Assembly: GCA_022825385.1 (NCBI GenBank)
Contig: JAJDWX010000002.1
Location: 1-34,299 of the forward strand
From: Rhodothermales bacterium
GTDB lineage: Bacteria > Bacteroidota > Rhodothermia > Rhodothermales > VXPQ01
Direction: 5' to 3'
DNA: 34,299 nt
Shown: positions 27,436 through 34,299 of the stretch, piece after piece
Layout: each line of letters begins with the position of its first letter
Numbering within the stretch: position 1 is the first letter of the stretch
The notes under the pieces: generated by a model
The model's database searches: none
The model's input: the letters and a program-made list of their open reading frames with translations, nothing else
Told to the model about the DNA's origin: nothing
Program-made: the position numbers and the translations under genes

Positions 27436-27523
27436 ATCGCTAAGGGGTGCGCCTGGGCGACGGTGCGCGCCGATCACGGATACGGACACGCAATAAAGCC
27501 GCGCGCGCCGACGCAACTATACT

Positions 27524-27550
27524 AACAGGGGCAAACTATGTATACCTGTT
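27524..27550. promoter_or_regulatory. AT-rich spacer with a small inverted repeat upstream of ftsH
   Basis: AACAGG (27524-27529) pairs with CCTGTT (27545-27550) around a 15-base centre. Minus-strand -10-like words (TATACAT, TATAGTT) lie in and next to it, in the only AT-rich part of the 182-bp gap before ftsH. It may be the ftsH promoter with an operator-like dyad. No convincing -35 could be assigned. Confidence 0.3.
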
Positions 27551-27583
27551 GCAGCAGCCGGCGGTTCCCCGAAGGGACCGCCT

Positions 27584-27612
27584 CGAAAAACGATCCGCCG
27601 CCTCTTGCGGAT
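27584..27612 (-). terminator. Likely rho-independent terminator of the TPR lipoprotein gene
   Basis: Six bases after the TAG stop on the minus strand, ATCCGC (27612-27607) pairs with GCGGAT (27598-27593) around an 8-base loop. The stem is followed by CG and five T (27590-27586). A second hairpin (arms 27560-27565 and 27577-27582) lies just beyond. Position, stem and T-run agree, though the stem is only six pairs. Confidence 0.5.
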
Positions 27613-27617
27613 GCGCG

Positions 27618-30600
27618 CTAAGGGATATTCAGCGGAAGGACCCGGGCCGTTTGCGCGAGGTCTCCCAGTATATATCGGGCGCCTTGCAGTCCCGCCTCGG
27701 CAGCCTCCTCGCTCGGAAAATGGCCCAGCACGGCAAGATAAACCGCCGCATCGTTCACCGAATCGACCACGACCGCGACGCGAAGCCCCTGTTGCAGGTA
27801 CGGCGCAATGAGCGTTTCCATGGGCTCGCGCTCGGCGTGCGCGTCGAGCGCAATGGTGAATCCGCCCAACGCAGCCTGAACGCCCCCCGGGCCGTACAGG
27901 GAAAATTCGCCGGTCGGAATCCCGGACAAGGGCGGGCCGGGCGGCGCTTCGGACCGCGCAGCGGTTTCGTCTGGCGGAGCAGGGACTTCGCCAGGCGGGG
28001 AAAACGTTTCGTCCGCAACAACGGGAACCTCATCCGCCGGCGCAGGCATTTCATCCGCCGGCGCGGACGTTTCGTCCAGGAACGTCAGCGTTTCGCCCGG
28101 CGGGTTGGCTTCGTCAAAAGAACCCGGCGGCGCGTCCGCCTGTTCGACGACAAGGGAGTCCGGGACGGTCGGAGCGGCCGGGGCGGCCAGCAAATCGCCG
28201 CGCACGTTCAGCGAATCCGAAACCACAGGAACCGCAAGCGAATCGGCAAAGACATTCAGCGAATCCGAAACCACGGGAACCGCAAGCGAATCGGCAAAGA
28301 GATTCAGCGAATCCGAAACCACAGGAACCGCAAGCGAGTCGGCAGGAAAATCGAGGGAGTCCGAAGCGACGGGAAGAGCCAGCGAATCGGCGGCGGCGTT
28401 CAGGGAGTCCTGCAAGGCCTGACGTTCCGCATCCAGCGCATCCAGAATGTATTCGGCGCGCTCGGCGTAGGGCGTATCGGGGTACAAGGCGCGGACGCCG
28501 GCGTACACCGAACGAAGATCGACGATATCCACGGCGGCGGAAGCAAGCAGCGCGGCGGGCGGACCTTCGTCGTCCAGAGGCAACGGGGCGGGCGGATCCG
28601 GCGCGGCGGGCGCCTGCAACGAATCCGGCGCGGCAAGCGCCTGCAACGAATCCGGCGCGGCGAGCGCTTGCAAGGAATCCGCCGGAACATCCGCTTGCAA
28701 GGAATCCGCCAAGGCGATTTCTGGCGATTCAGAGGATAAGGAGTCCGCGGCGGCAAGCGAATCCGGCGGGGGTTGCATAATACCGGCCTGGACCAGCACC
28801 GAATCCGGCAACGCGACGGACAACGGCCCAAGCACATCCAGAGAATCTGCGGCGGCCCATTCGAAATAAATGCGGCCCGCGGCAAACAGCGCCTTCGGCG
28901 CCGTCTCCAGTTCCCGATAGCGGGAAGCAATAAGCACCATGCGGCGAAACGCCTCTTCGTACGCGCCGTCCCGCCACGAAAGCATCGCCTCTTCGTACGC
29001 CTGCTGCGCGACAGCGAGACTGTCCATCGTTTCCTGAGGCGCAAGGCCCAGTTCCATGCGAACCCGCGCCGCAAAATCGGAATCCGGATAATCGGACAAA
29101 ACCTGCCGGTATATCCCGTGCGCGCTGAGCGTATCGCCCAGCGAACGCTGCACTTCGGCCAAAGCGTAAAACGCCCGCTGGGCCACTTCCGTATCCGCAT
29201 TCTCTTCAATCACCATACGATACCAGACCGCAGCGGAATCCGCCTTGTCCATGGACAGGAAAAGCGCATTCCCCAGTTCGTAGCGGGCCAGCGCGCGCTC
29301 CGCTTCCATCTCTGCCTGGCTCAGCGAATCGCGCGGAACGTCGGACACATCGATTATGGGCAAGGCAAAGAGGTCCATATCGCCCATGCCGCCATCCGAG
29401 GCGTCCTCGTCCGAATCGCGTTCCTCGCGCGCGCTCAAGGCGAGCGAAACCGCCTCCATGCGGCGCCAGCCGGGCACATGCGGGCGTTCGCCCCAGCGCG
29501 ACACAAAGTTTATGCGCGCTTCCTGCACGCGCGTACGGTCCCGATGGTGCAGGAACCCCGCCTCGCCGATATTGGCCGCATTGGAACTCGCGCCTCCTCC
29601 GACCGCGCCCGTCCGGGAAGCCGCGTCCTGGAAGCCGCGTTCGGCTTGCAACTGCTCCGTGCGACGACGCTCTTCCTCAAGTTCCTTCGCTTTCTGCTCC
29701 TGCATTGCGCGAATGCGCTCGTCGAACGCCTCTTCGGGCAAACGACCCAGAACAAGCAGCGAATCCATGCGCGCGACGCGGGCGCGCACCTCGGAGAAAC
29801 CGCCGAACACGTCCGCCAGTTCTTCCGCATCCGTTACCGCTTCGGGAGCATAGTGCGCAGCGCTACCGGATTTCAAGGCAGAAAAGGAAGACAACGCCGA
29901 CCGGGCGGTATCGAAGTGCGCCGCCGCAAGCGGATAATCCCGAAAAGCGTCCCGGTGCAATTCGGCCAGCGCGTAGTGCGTCAGTCCGCGGACGGTCTGG
30001 CTCCTGCTTTCTTCCTCGTACAGGAGGCGGTCGTACGTGGCGAGCGCGTCAAGGAACAGGCCTTGCGCCTGATAAATGCGGCCTCGCACGTAGGCAAGTT
30101 CGGGGCGGCGGTCGTAGTGCTTGTCGTCGCGATCCATGCGGCGCAACGCCTCCAGCGCCGCTTCGCCGTCAAGATGTACGCCCTGGACGCGCACCATGCT
30201 CAGCGACGCGGCATAATCCAGTTCGTACGGGGGCCGTTCCTTGCGCGCCTGGTCGTAGGCCTCGACGGCGTCTTCGTACCGCGCAAGGGTTTCGTATACC
30301 TGGCCAAGCAAAAAAGCCCCCTTGGACCGGAACTCCTTGTCGCGCATGTCGGGCAAACTCGCTGCAAGCGCCTCCGCCGCCTTGTCGAAAGCCTCCTGTT
30401 TAACATACAATTCTCCCAACGCAAGGCGCAACTGCGCCTGCGACCGCCGGGAAACATTTTCCCGTTCCAGGCTGCTGGCAAGGTGCTGTTCCGCCGCTTC
30501 GTAGGAACGCACGGCCATCAGGGTCCGGGCCAGCCAGATCCGGGCCTCGTCCTCCAGACTGGATTCGAAGGCCATGACCTCGCGGAATTTCTGTTCGGCG

Positions 30601-30971
30601 CCTACGTAATTTTCCTGATAGAAATAGGACTTTCCTATCAATACGAGCGCGTCGTCCACCCATTTGGAGCGCGGATGTTCGATCAGTATATCGGTGCTCC
30701 GGTCGATGGCCTCCCGGAAATTGACGTTGCCGCCCGAACGGGGCGGGGCGCCGAAAATGCCTATGTATTGCATCCGGTCGATGGGCTCCTCGGAGGATTC
30801 CATGGCCTGAACGCCATTCTTGTAGTACTGCTCCGCGTTATAGAACGTATTGTAATACGAGGTGAAATTGTCGTAGCGCCGCCCGATAAAGGAAGCGCTT
30901 CCGCACCCGACCGAAACGAACAGGAGCGCCGCTGCGACAAGATAGACGCCGGGGCGAACGGAGGGCGACAT
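27618..30971 (-). CDS. Large TPR lipoprotein, PorW/SprE-like (type IX secretion accessory), with SPOR-like C-terminus
   Basis: The start at 30971 gives 1,117 residues: a hydrophobic signal, lipobox-like 'FVSVGC' with Cys23, then 'SFIGRRYDNFTSYYNTFYNA'. A Tyr-Asn-rich start after the lipid Cys, followed by TPR helices ('WVDDALVLIGKSYFYQENYV', 'ARIWLARTLMAVRSYEAAEQ') and a 'PPYELDYAASL' motif, is what I know from SprE of Flavobacterium and PorW of Porphyromonas, which are needed for T9SS function. A charged helical segment lies near 418-445, more TPR-like helices near 520-720, and Asp-Ser-Leu repeats at about 757-920. Residues about 1025-1113 ('GGFTIALDAHAE', 'YLAVLGHFPSEEAAEAGL') look like a SPOR domain, which binds denuded peptidoglycan glycans. 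An upstream ATG at 31028 is possible. Lipoprotein and TPR calls are strong; the PorW/SprE assignment is moderate. Confidence 0.8.
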   Translation of the reverse strand: MSPSVRPGVYLVAAALLFVSVGCGSASFIGRRYDNFTSYYNTFYNAEQYYKNGVQAMESSEEPIDRMQYIGIFGAPPRSGGNVNFREAIDRSTDILIEHPRSKWVDDALVLIGKSYFYQENYVGAEQKFREVMAFESSLEDEARIWLARTLMAVRSYEAAEQHLASSLERENVSRRSQAQLRLALGELYVKQEAFDKAAEALAASLPDMRDKEFRSKGAFLLGQVYETLARYEDAVEAYDQARKERPPYELDYAASLSMVRVQGVHLDGEAALEALRRMDRDDKHYDRRPELAYVRGRIYQAQGLFLDALATYDRLLYEEESRSQTVRGLTHYALAELHRDAFRDYPLAAAHFDTARSALSSFSALKSGSAAHYAPEAVTDAEELADVFGGFSEVRARVARMDSLLVLGRLPEEAFDERIRAMQEQKAKELEEERRRTEQLQAERGFQDAASRTGAVGGGASSNAANIGEAGFLHHRDRTRVQEARINFVSRWGERPHVPGWRRMEAVSLALSAREERDSDEDASDGGMGDMDLFALPIIDVSDVPRDSLSQAEMEAERALARYELGNALFLSMDKADSAAVWYRMVIEENADTEVAQRAFYALAEVQRSLGDTLSAHGIYRQVLSDYPDSDFAARVRMELGLAPQETMDSLAVAQQAYEEAMLSWRDGAYEEAFRRMVLIASRYRELETAPKALFAAGRIYFEWAAADSLDVLGPLSVALPDSVLVQAGIMQPPPDSLAAADSLSSESPEIALADSLQADVPADSLQALAAPDSLQALAAPDSLQAPAAPDPPAPLPLDDEGPPAALLASAAVDIVDLRSVYAGVRALYPDTPYAERAEYILDALDAERQALQDSLNAAADSLALPVASDSLDFPADSLAVPVVSDSLNLFADSLAVPVVSDSLNVFADSLAVPVVSDSLNVRGDLLAAPAAPTVPDSLVVEQADAPPGSFDEANPPGETLTFLDETSAPADEMPAPADEVPVVADETFSPPGEVPAPPDETAARSEAPPGPPLSGIPTGEFSLYGPGGVQAALGGFTIALDAHAEREPMETLIAPYLQQGLRVAVVVDSVNDAAVYLAVLGHFPSEEAAEAGLQGARYILGDLAQTARVLPLNIP
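28207..28398 (-). repeat. 48-bp coding minisatellite (16-residue Asp-Ser-Leu repeat)
   Basis: Four consecutive 48-base units begin at 28207, 28255, 28303 and 28351. The first two are almost identical, the third diverges toward its end and the fourth is looser. Each encodes a version of 'ADSLAVPVVSDSLNVF'. The length is a multiple of three, so copy changes would keep the frame of the TPR lipoprotein gene. Confidence 0.9.
28594..28701 (-). repeat. 27-bp coding minisatellite (9-residue repeat)
   Basis: Four consecutive 27-base units begin at 28594, 28621, 28648 and 28675. They encode variants of 'LQALAAPDS', the last unit being the most diverged. It lies 195 bases from the 48-bp array in the same gene and shares the Asp-Ser-Leu theme. 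Confidence 0.88.
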
Positions 30972-31041
30972 GGCGGCAAGCGAATGGCGGAAAAAGAGGC
31001 GAAAAAGCCCGGACGCGCCGCGAAGCATCCAGCGAGGCGGT

Positions 31042-32469
31042 CTATACGCGGCTCACCTGCACCATATTGGTGCGCCCTTTCGAGGGCAACGGCATGCCCG
31101 CCGTAATCACGATCAGGTCTCCGCTGCGGACCAGCTTGCGCTCCCGCAAGATCGAATGGACGATCTGGACTCCTTCGTCGGTGCTTCGTTGAGACGGGAT
31201 CAGGAACGAAGTTGTTCCCCAGAGCAGGTGCAGCTGGCGCATCACCCTTTCGTCGTCGGTGAACGCGTGCAGCGGCATGCCGGGACGGTGGCGGGCGATG
31301 GCGTACGCCGTCGTTCCGGTCGCCGTAAGGCAAGCGATGGCGGTCGCCCCCACCTGTTCCGCCAGATCGACCGCCGTAAAACTGACGGATTCCGTAACGT
31401 CTTCGGACTCGAAACGACGCTCCGCGGGCATGGAAAGCGGATTCTGGTATTGCCACCGATGCCGCTCGGCTTCCTCGATAATCCGGGACATCACTTCGAC
31501 GACGCGAATCGGGTGGCGCCCCACGGCCGTTTCGCCCGACAGCATGACCGCGTCGCTCCCGTCGAGCACGGCATTCGCGACGTCGCTGGCCTCGGCCCGC
31601 ATCGGACGAGGATTATGAATCATGCTTTCGAGCATCTGCGTGGCGGTAATGACAGGCTTGGCCGCGGCGATGCACTTGTGGATAATCATTTTTTGCGTGG
31701 ACGGCACCTGGGAAATAGGCATTTCGATGCCGAGGTCTCCCCGCGCCACCATAATCCCCTCGCTTTCTTGCAGCACCGCGTCGAAGCGGCGGACCGCTTC
31801 CGGCTTCTCTATTTTGGCCAGCGCCATCACCTGTTTGCCGGAAGCGCGGATCCGTTGCAGCAAATCCAGGACGTCGGACGCTACGCGAACGAACGACAGG
31901 GCGATCATATCGACGTCCTGCGCCAGGCCGAATGCAAGGTCCCGCCGGTCTTTTTCGGTAAGCGCCGGGGCCGACGTTTTGATGTCGGGGAGATTCACCC
32001 CTTTCCGGGAGGCAAGCGTCCCGCCGACAAGCACTTCGGTAACCACGTCGTTCCCGAGAATGTCCACCACTTGCAGTTCGAGCAAGCCGTCGTCAACCAG
32101 AATGCGCCCGCCCACGCTGACGTCCTGCGCCAGCAAGTCGTATGTGATCTGCACCCGCTCCGCCGTGCCGCGCTCGACCGGCTCGGAGGTGAGCGTCAAC
32201 GATTGCCCCTTGCGGACCGGAATGGAACCGTTTTCGAGCGGCCCGAGCCGGATTTTAGGACCCTGCAAGTCCTGCAGAACGGGGACAATCTTGCCCTGCG
32301 CTTCGGCGGCCTCCCGCACATACCGAATAAGCCGGGCATGGTCGTCGTGACTGCCATGCGAAAAATTGAGCCGGGCAATGTCCATGCCGGCCCGAATCAA
32401 TTCCCGAATCGTGTCGGGGTCGGACGAAGACGGCCCGAGGGTGCAAACGATTTTGGTGCGTCGTTTCAT
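31042..32469 (-). CDS. pyk: Pyruvate kinase
   Basis: This enzyme converts phosphoenolpyruvate and ADP to pyruvate and ATP, the last step of glycolysis. The 475 residues agree with E. coli PykF (470). The start 'MKRRTKIVCTLGPSSSDPDT' is typical. The active-site parts are 'LNFSHGSHDDH' (34-44), 'DLQGPKIRLG' (67-76), catalytic Lys219 with metal ligand Glu221 in 'LAKIEKPEA', 'VARGDLGIEM' (241-250, metal ligand Asp245), 'ATQMLESMIHNPRPMRAEAS' and 'DGSDAVMLSGETAVG'. The C-terminal domain includes 'TATGTTAYAIARHRPGMPLH'. It lies 130 bp after hisI and 70 bp before the TPR lipoprotein gene. Confidence 0.97.
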   Translation of the reverse strand: MKRRTKIVCTLGPSSSDPDTIRELIRAGMDIARLNFSHGSHDDHARLIRYVREAAEAQGKIVPVLQDLQGPKIRLGPLENGSIPVRKGQSLTLTSEPVERGTAERVQITYDLLAQDVSVGGRILVDDGLLELQVVDILGNDVVTEVLVGGTLASRKGVNLPDIKTSAPALTEKDRRDLAFGLAQDVDMIALSFVRVASDVLDLLQRIRASGKQVMALAKIEKPEAVRRFDAVLQESEGIMVARGDLGIEMPISQVPSTQKMIIHKCIAAAKPVITATQMLESMIHNPRPMRAEASDVANAVLDGSDAVMLSGETAVGRHPIRVVEVMSRIIEEAERHRWQYQNPLSMPAERRFESEDVTESVSFTAVDLAEQVGATAIACLTATGTTAYAIARHRPGMPLHAFTDDERVMRQLHLLWGTTSFLIPSQRSTDEGVQIVHSILRERKLVRSGDLIVITAGMPLPSKGRTNMVQVSRV

Positions 32470-32516
32470 AACAGGAAAGTAACGACCGGCGCGGCGCCGT
32501 CAAAGCGCGTAACAGA

Positions 32517-32522
32517 AATATA
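32517..32522 (-). promoter_or_regulatory. Possible -10 element upstream of pyk
   Basis: TATATT on the minus strand lies about 48 bases before the pyk ATG, inside the 130-bp hisI-pyk gap, in an otherwise GC-rich sequence. No good -35 is present at the right distance, so this is weak. I see no gene in the gap. Confidence 0.3.
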
Positions 32523-32599
32523 ATGTGCCGAATGCGCCGGGCGCAGGGAAAGGCGGCGGGCGAGGCTGCGCGCAAGACCAGGAACAGGGCGGATTCCTG

Positions 32600-32995
32600 C
32601 TACGAAACCCGCTTGTACACCGCTTCCGGATCGAAGACGCGCTCGACGTCCGTAACCAGGCCTTCGTCGTCGTATCGGCGGTAAAAACACGACTTGTACC
32701 CGGCGTGGCACGGGGCGCCATGTTGCTTCACCTTGAAAAGCAGCGCGTCGCCGTCGCAATCGATCCGTATTTCCACGACTTCCTGAATATGCCCGCTGCT
32801 TTGGCCTTTCACCCAGACTTCCTGGCGAGAACGGCTCCAGTACGTCATGACGCGGTCGGACAGCGTACGTTGCAGGGTGTCCCGATTCATCCATGCAAGC
32901 ATCAGGACCTGGCCCGTTTCATGGTCCTGCGCCAGGGCAGGAACCAGTCCGTTGGGGTCAAACGTTACCTGATCGAGCAATGCGTTCGTATCCAT
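32600..32995 (-). CDS. hisI: Phosphoribosyl-AMP cyclohydrolase
   Basis: HisI opens the adenine ring of phosphoribosyl-AMP, the third step of histidine synthesis. The start at 32995 gives 131 residues beginning 'MDTNALLDQVTFDPNGLVPA', a normal length for the single-domain enzyme. Motifs are 'VLMLAWMNRDTLQRTLSD', 'TYWSRSRQEVWVKGQSSGH', the metal site 'DCDGD' (79-83) and zinc ligands Cys80, Cys96 ('GAPCHAGYKSC') and Cys103. There is no HisE pyrophosphohydrolase domain and no other his gene nearby, so HisE must be supplied elsewhere. It is transcribed away from yidD and toward pyk. Confidence 0.96.
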   Translation of the reverse strand: MDTNALLDQVTFDPNGLVPALAQDHETGQVLMLAWMNRDTLQRTLSDRVMTYWSRSRQEVWVKGQSSGHIQEVVEIRIDCDGDALLFKVKQHGAPCHAGYKSCFYRRYDDEGLVTDVERVFDPEAVYKRVS

Positions 32996-33091
32996 AATTC
33001 CGTAATGAGTGTACGCGATACCGAGGAGATTCCCGCGTTCCCGCGAAAAAACGCAGGCCGCCGCGCGCGGAACCAGGACAATCCTCGCTGA

Positions 33092-33099
33092 ATTATAAC
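33092..33099. promoter_or_regulatory. Shared -10-like element between hisI and yidD
   Basis: The palindromic core TTATAA reads as a perfect TATAAT (33097-33092) on the minus strand toward hisI and as TATAAC (33094-33099) on the plus strand toward yidD. It lies in the middle of the 177-bp divergent gap. No strong -35 was found in either direction, so each promoter call is tentative. Confidence 0.4.
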
Positions 33100-33172
33100 G
33101 GAATGCCCGCGGAACGGTTCTGTATTTTTTTCGACCGGCCTCGCTCGTACTCCCTCCTGTCTCTCTGCGTTC

Positions 33173-33448
33173 ATGCCCCGCGCCAGCGCCCGCATCGTAC
33201 GGATTCCGCGCCTGCTCCTGAAAGGACTGGTGCGCTTGTATCAGTACGCCGTGTCCCCGCACATCCCGTCCAGTTGCCGCTATACGCCCTCTTGTTCGGA
33301 ATACGCCCTGGAGGCGTTCGAAAAGTACGGCGCCCTGAAGGGAGCGGCGCTGGCGGCGCACCGCCTGCTGCGGTGCACCCCCTGGGGACGCGGCGGGTAC
33401 GACCCGCCCCGCTGGTATGGCGAGAAAAAAGCAGAGGAACACCCATGA
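33173..33448 (+). CDS. yidD: Membrane protein insertion efficiency factor YidD
   Basis: YidD is a small, inner-membrane-associated protein that aids YidC/Sec-dependent insertion of membrane proteins. The 91 residues fit the family (E. coli 85). The signature is complete: 'LVRLYQYAVSPHIPSSCRYT' then 'PSCSEYALEAFEKYGALKG', with Cys35 and Cys41, and 'AAHRLLRCTPWGRGGYDPP' with Cys68. The amphipathic N-terminus (about 8-25) is Arg- and Leu-rich. Usually yidD lies beside rnpA and yidC, but here it stands with moaB (24-bp gap), so those genes must be elsewhere. Confidence 0.95.
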   Translation: MPRASARIVRIPRLLLKGLVRLYQYAVSPHIPSSCRYTPSCSEYALEAFEKYGALKGAALAAHRLLRCTPWGRGGYDPPRWYGEKKAEEHP

Positions 33449-33472
33449 GCTACCCCGGTTATTCCTGATATA

Positions 33473-33976
33473 ATGTCCAGCTACGACGAACACCAACGCG
33501 CCGCGGCGAAAACGCCTGTGCGCGCAGGCGTAATCACAGTCAGCGACACCCGAACGGAAGCGACGGACGCCAGCGGACGATACATTGCGGAAACGCTGGC
33601 GGAAAGCGGCGTGGAAATCCTCGGCGCCCGCATCGTGCCGGACGAACCCGAACGCATCGAAGCCGCCCTCGCCGAACTGGGGGCGCGGTGCGAGGTCCTT
33701 GTCACGACGGGCGGAACGGGCGTCGGCCGCCGGGACACGACCATCGACGTCGTGATCCCGAAATTCGACCGGACGCTGCCGGGATTCGGCGAAATTTTTC
33801 GCATGCTTTCCTATGAAGAGATCGGATCCGGCGCCATGCTTTCGCGCGCCGAGGCAGGGATATGGGGCCAGACGCTGATTTTTGCGCTGCCGGGCTCCCT
33901 TCATGCGGTGCGCCTGGCGATCGACCGGTTGATTCTGCCCGAAATTCATCATCTTGTCTGGGAAACGATCCGGTAG
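33473..33976 (+). CDS. moaB: Molybdenum cofactor biosynthesis protein MoaB/MogA family
   Basis: Members bind molybdopterin and, in MogA, adenylylate it before molybdenum insertion. The 167 residues show the family fold: 'AGVITVSDTRTEATDASG' (19-35), 'EVLVTTGGTGVGRRDTTID' (74-92, with Asp88), 'LPGFGEIFRMLSYEEIGSGA' (102-121), 'MLSRAEAGI' and 'LIFALPGSLHAVRLAI' (135-150). The length fits MoaB (about 170). No other cofactor gene is in the window. An extended 17-residue N-terminus precedes the domain. MoaB and MogA cannot be separated from sequence alone. Confidence 0.93.
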   Translation: MSSYDEHQRAAAKTPVRAGVITVSDTRTEATDASGRYIAETLAESGVEILGARIVPDEPERIEAALAELGARCEVLVTTGGTGVGRRDTTIDVVIPKFDRTLPGFGEIFRMLSYEEIGSGAMLSRAEAGIWGQTLIFALPGSLHAVRLAIDRLILPEIHHLVWETIR

Positions 33977-34193
33977 CAGGCCTTCGTCCAGAAGGGGCGC
34001 CCGCTGCGAGCGCAAGATATTTTCCGGGCGCCACGCAGGCACTTCCTCGCCGTCTTTCCGTTACGGATACTCTGATCAAAGCCGCTTCGCTCAGCGCGTC
34101 ACTATTGCCCGCAAAGACCGTCATGCTTGTATCGATGAAATCAGCAGAAAAAACCGTAGATTCGGGTCGTTGGGGACGTGACGCGCCCTTCGG
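33977..34193. other. Gene-free stretch after moaB
   Basis: I see no recognisable gene on either strand between the moaB stop and the palindrome at 34194. Short open frames exist but resemble nothing I know. A downstream gene may begin beyond the window. Confidence 0.6.
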
Positions 34194-34290
34194 GAGGCTG
34201 CGAGGGGCACGCTGGCTGTGTCATTCCTCATTATGTGGGGCCTGCCACATCGCTTCGTCATTCCTTGCCAGCGCACCCCTCGCATGCCTC
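34194..34290. repeat. Palindromic intergenic element with nested hairpin
   Basis: The left arm 34194-34216 pairs with the right arm 34267-34290: GAGGC with GCCTC, TGCGAGGGG with CCCCTCGCA and CGCTGGC with GCCAGCG, interrupted by one two-base mismatch and one bulged T. The 50-base loop holds a second dyad (ATGTGG 34233-34238 and CCACAT 34245-34250), flanked on both sides by 'GTCATTCCT' copies (about 34219-34227 and 34257-34265). The layout resembles REP- or MITE-like repeats; no transposase is seen. Confidence 0.7.
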
Positions 34291-34299
34291 TGAGCTTCG

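Noticed and set aside
28207..28701. CRISPR-like regular repeats
   Set aside because: Units are directly adjacent with no unique spacers, have lengths divisible by three and encode a repeating peptide inside an open frame.
28773..31106. 777-codon plus-strand open frame opposite the TPR lipoprotein gene
   Set aside because: Arg/His/Pro-rich composition without domains, antisense to a lipoprotein with clear signal peptide, TPR helices and repeats.
33977..34193. Degenerate transposase or gene remnant after moaB
   Set aside because: I translated both strands mentally and found no motif of a known transposase or other family, so I do not claim a pseudogene.

Overview
The window is a high-GC bacterial chromosome segment (roughly 60% GC by eye). 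It is dominated by one long ribosomal-protein locus on the minus strand. Three features point to the Bacteroidota/Rhodothermota side of the FCB group. The first gene ends in a Por/type IX secretion (T9SS) sorting tail of the 'ALEQNYPNPFNPSTTIEF' type. A large TPR lipoprotein resembles PorW/SprE, a T9SS accessory protein. The ribosomal proteins L36, S14 and S4 are of the cysteine-poor, zinc-free kind. A Rhodothermales- or Balneolales-like bacterium is my best guess; this is inference from sequence style, not from a search.

Layout. (1) Bases 2-4204, plus strand: the 3' part of a large secreted Calx-beta repeat protein with a T9SS C-terminal domain, including three nearly identical 336-bp tandem units. 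(2) Bases 4205-4468: gene-free, holding a long imperfect palindrome with 32-bp arms (30 of 32 matching) between the convergent ends of that gene and rplQ. (3) Bases 4469-25102, minus strand: a continuous str-S10-spc-alpha cluster read from right to left: rpsL, rpsG, fusA, tuf, rpsJ, a lipoprotein gene, rplC, rplD, rplW, rplB, rpsS, rplV, rpsC, rplP, rpmC, rpsQ, rplN, rplX, rplE, rpsN, rpsH, rplF, rplR, rpsE, rpmD, rplO, secY, map, rpmJ, rpsM, rpsK, rpsD, rpoA, rplQ. All gaps are under 85 bp, and one good sigma70-like promoter lies upstream of rpsL. (4) Bases 25297-32995, minus strand: hisI, pyk, the PorW/SprE-like TPR lipoprotein and ftsH. (5) Bases 33173-33976, plus strand: yidD and moaB, divergent from hisI. 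(6) Bases 33977-34299: no recognisable gene, but a second palindromic element at 34194-34290.

How the genes fit together. The main cluster supplies the translation machinery, RNA polymerase alpha, the Sec translocon and N-terminal methionine removal. FtsH and YidD add membrane-protein quality control and insertion. The Calx-beta protein is a likely T9SS cargo and the TPR lipoprotein a likely T9SS accessory factor, so both ends of the ribosomal locus touch the same secretion system.

The most unusual points are: a small predicted lipoprotein gene inside the S10 operon between rpsJ and rplC; the absence of infA from its usual place between map and rpmJ; an L17 about twice the usual length with an acidic Ala/Glu/Pro tail; the PorW/SprE-like protein with two coding minisatellites and a SPOR-like C-terminus; and the two palindromic intergenic elements.
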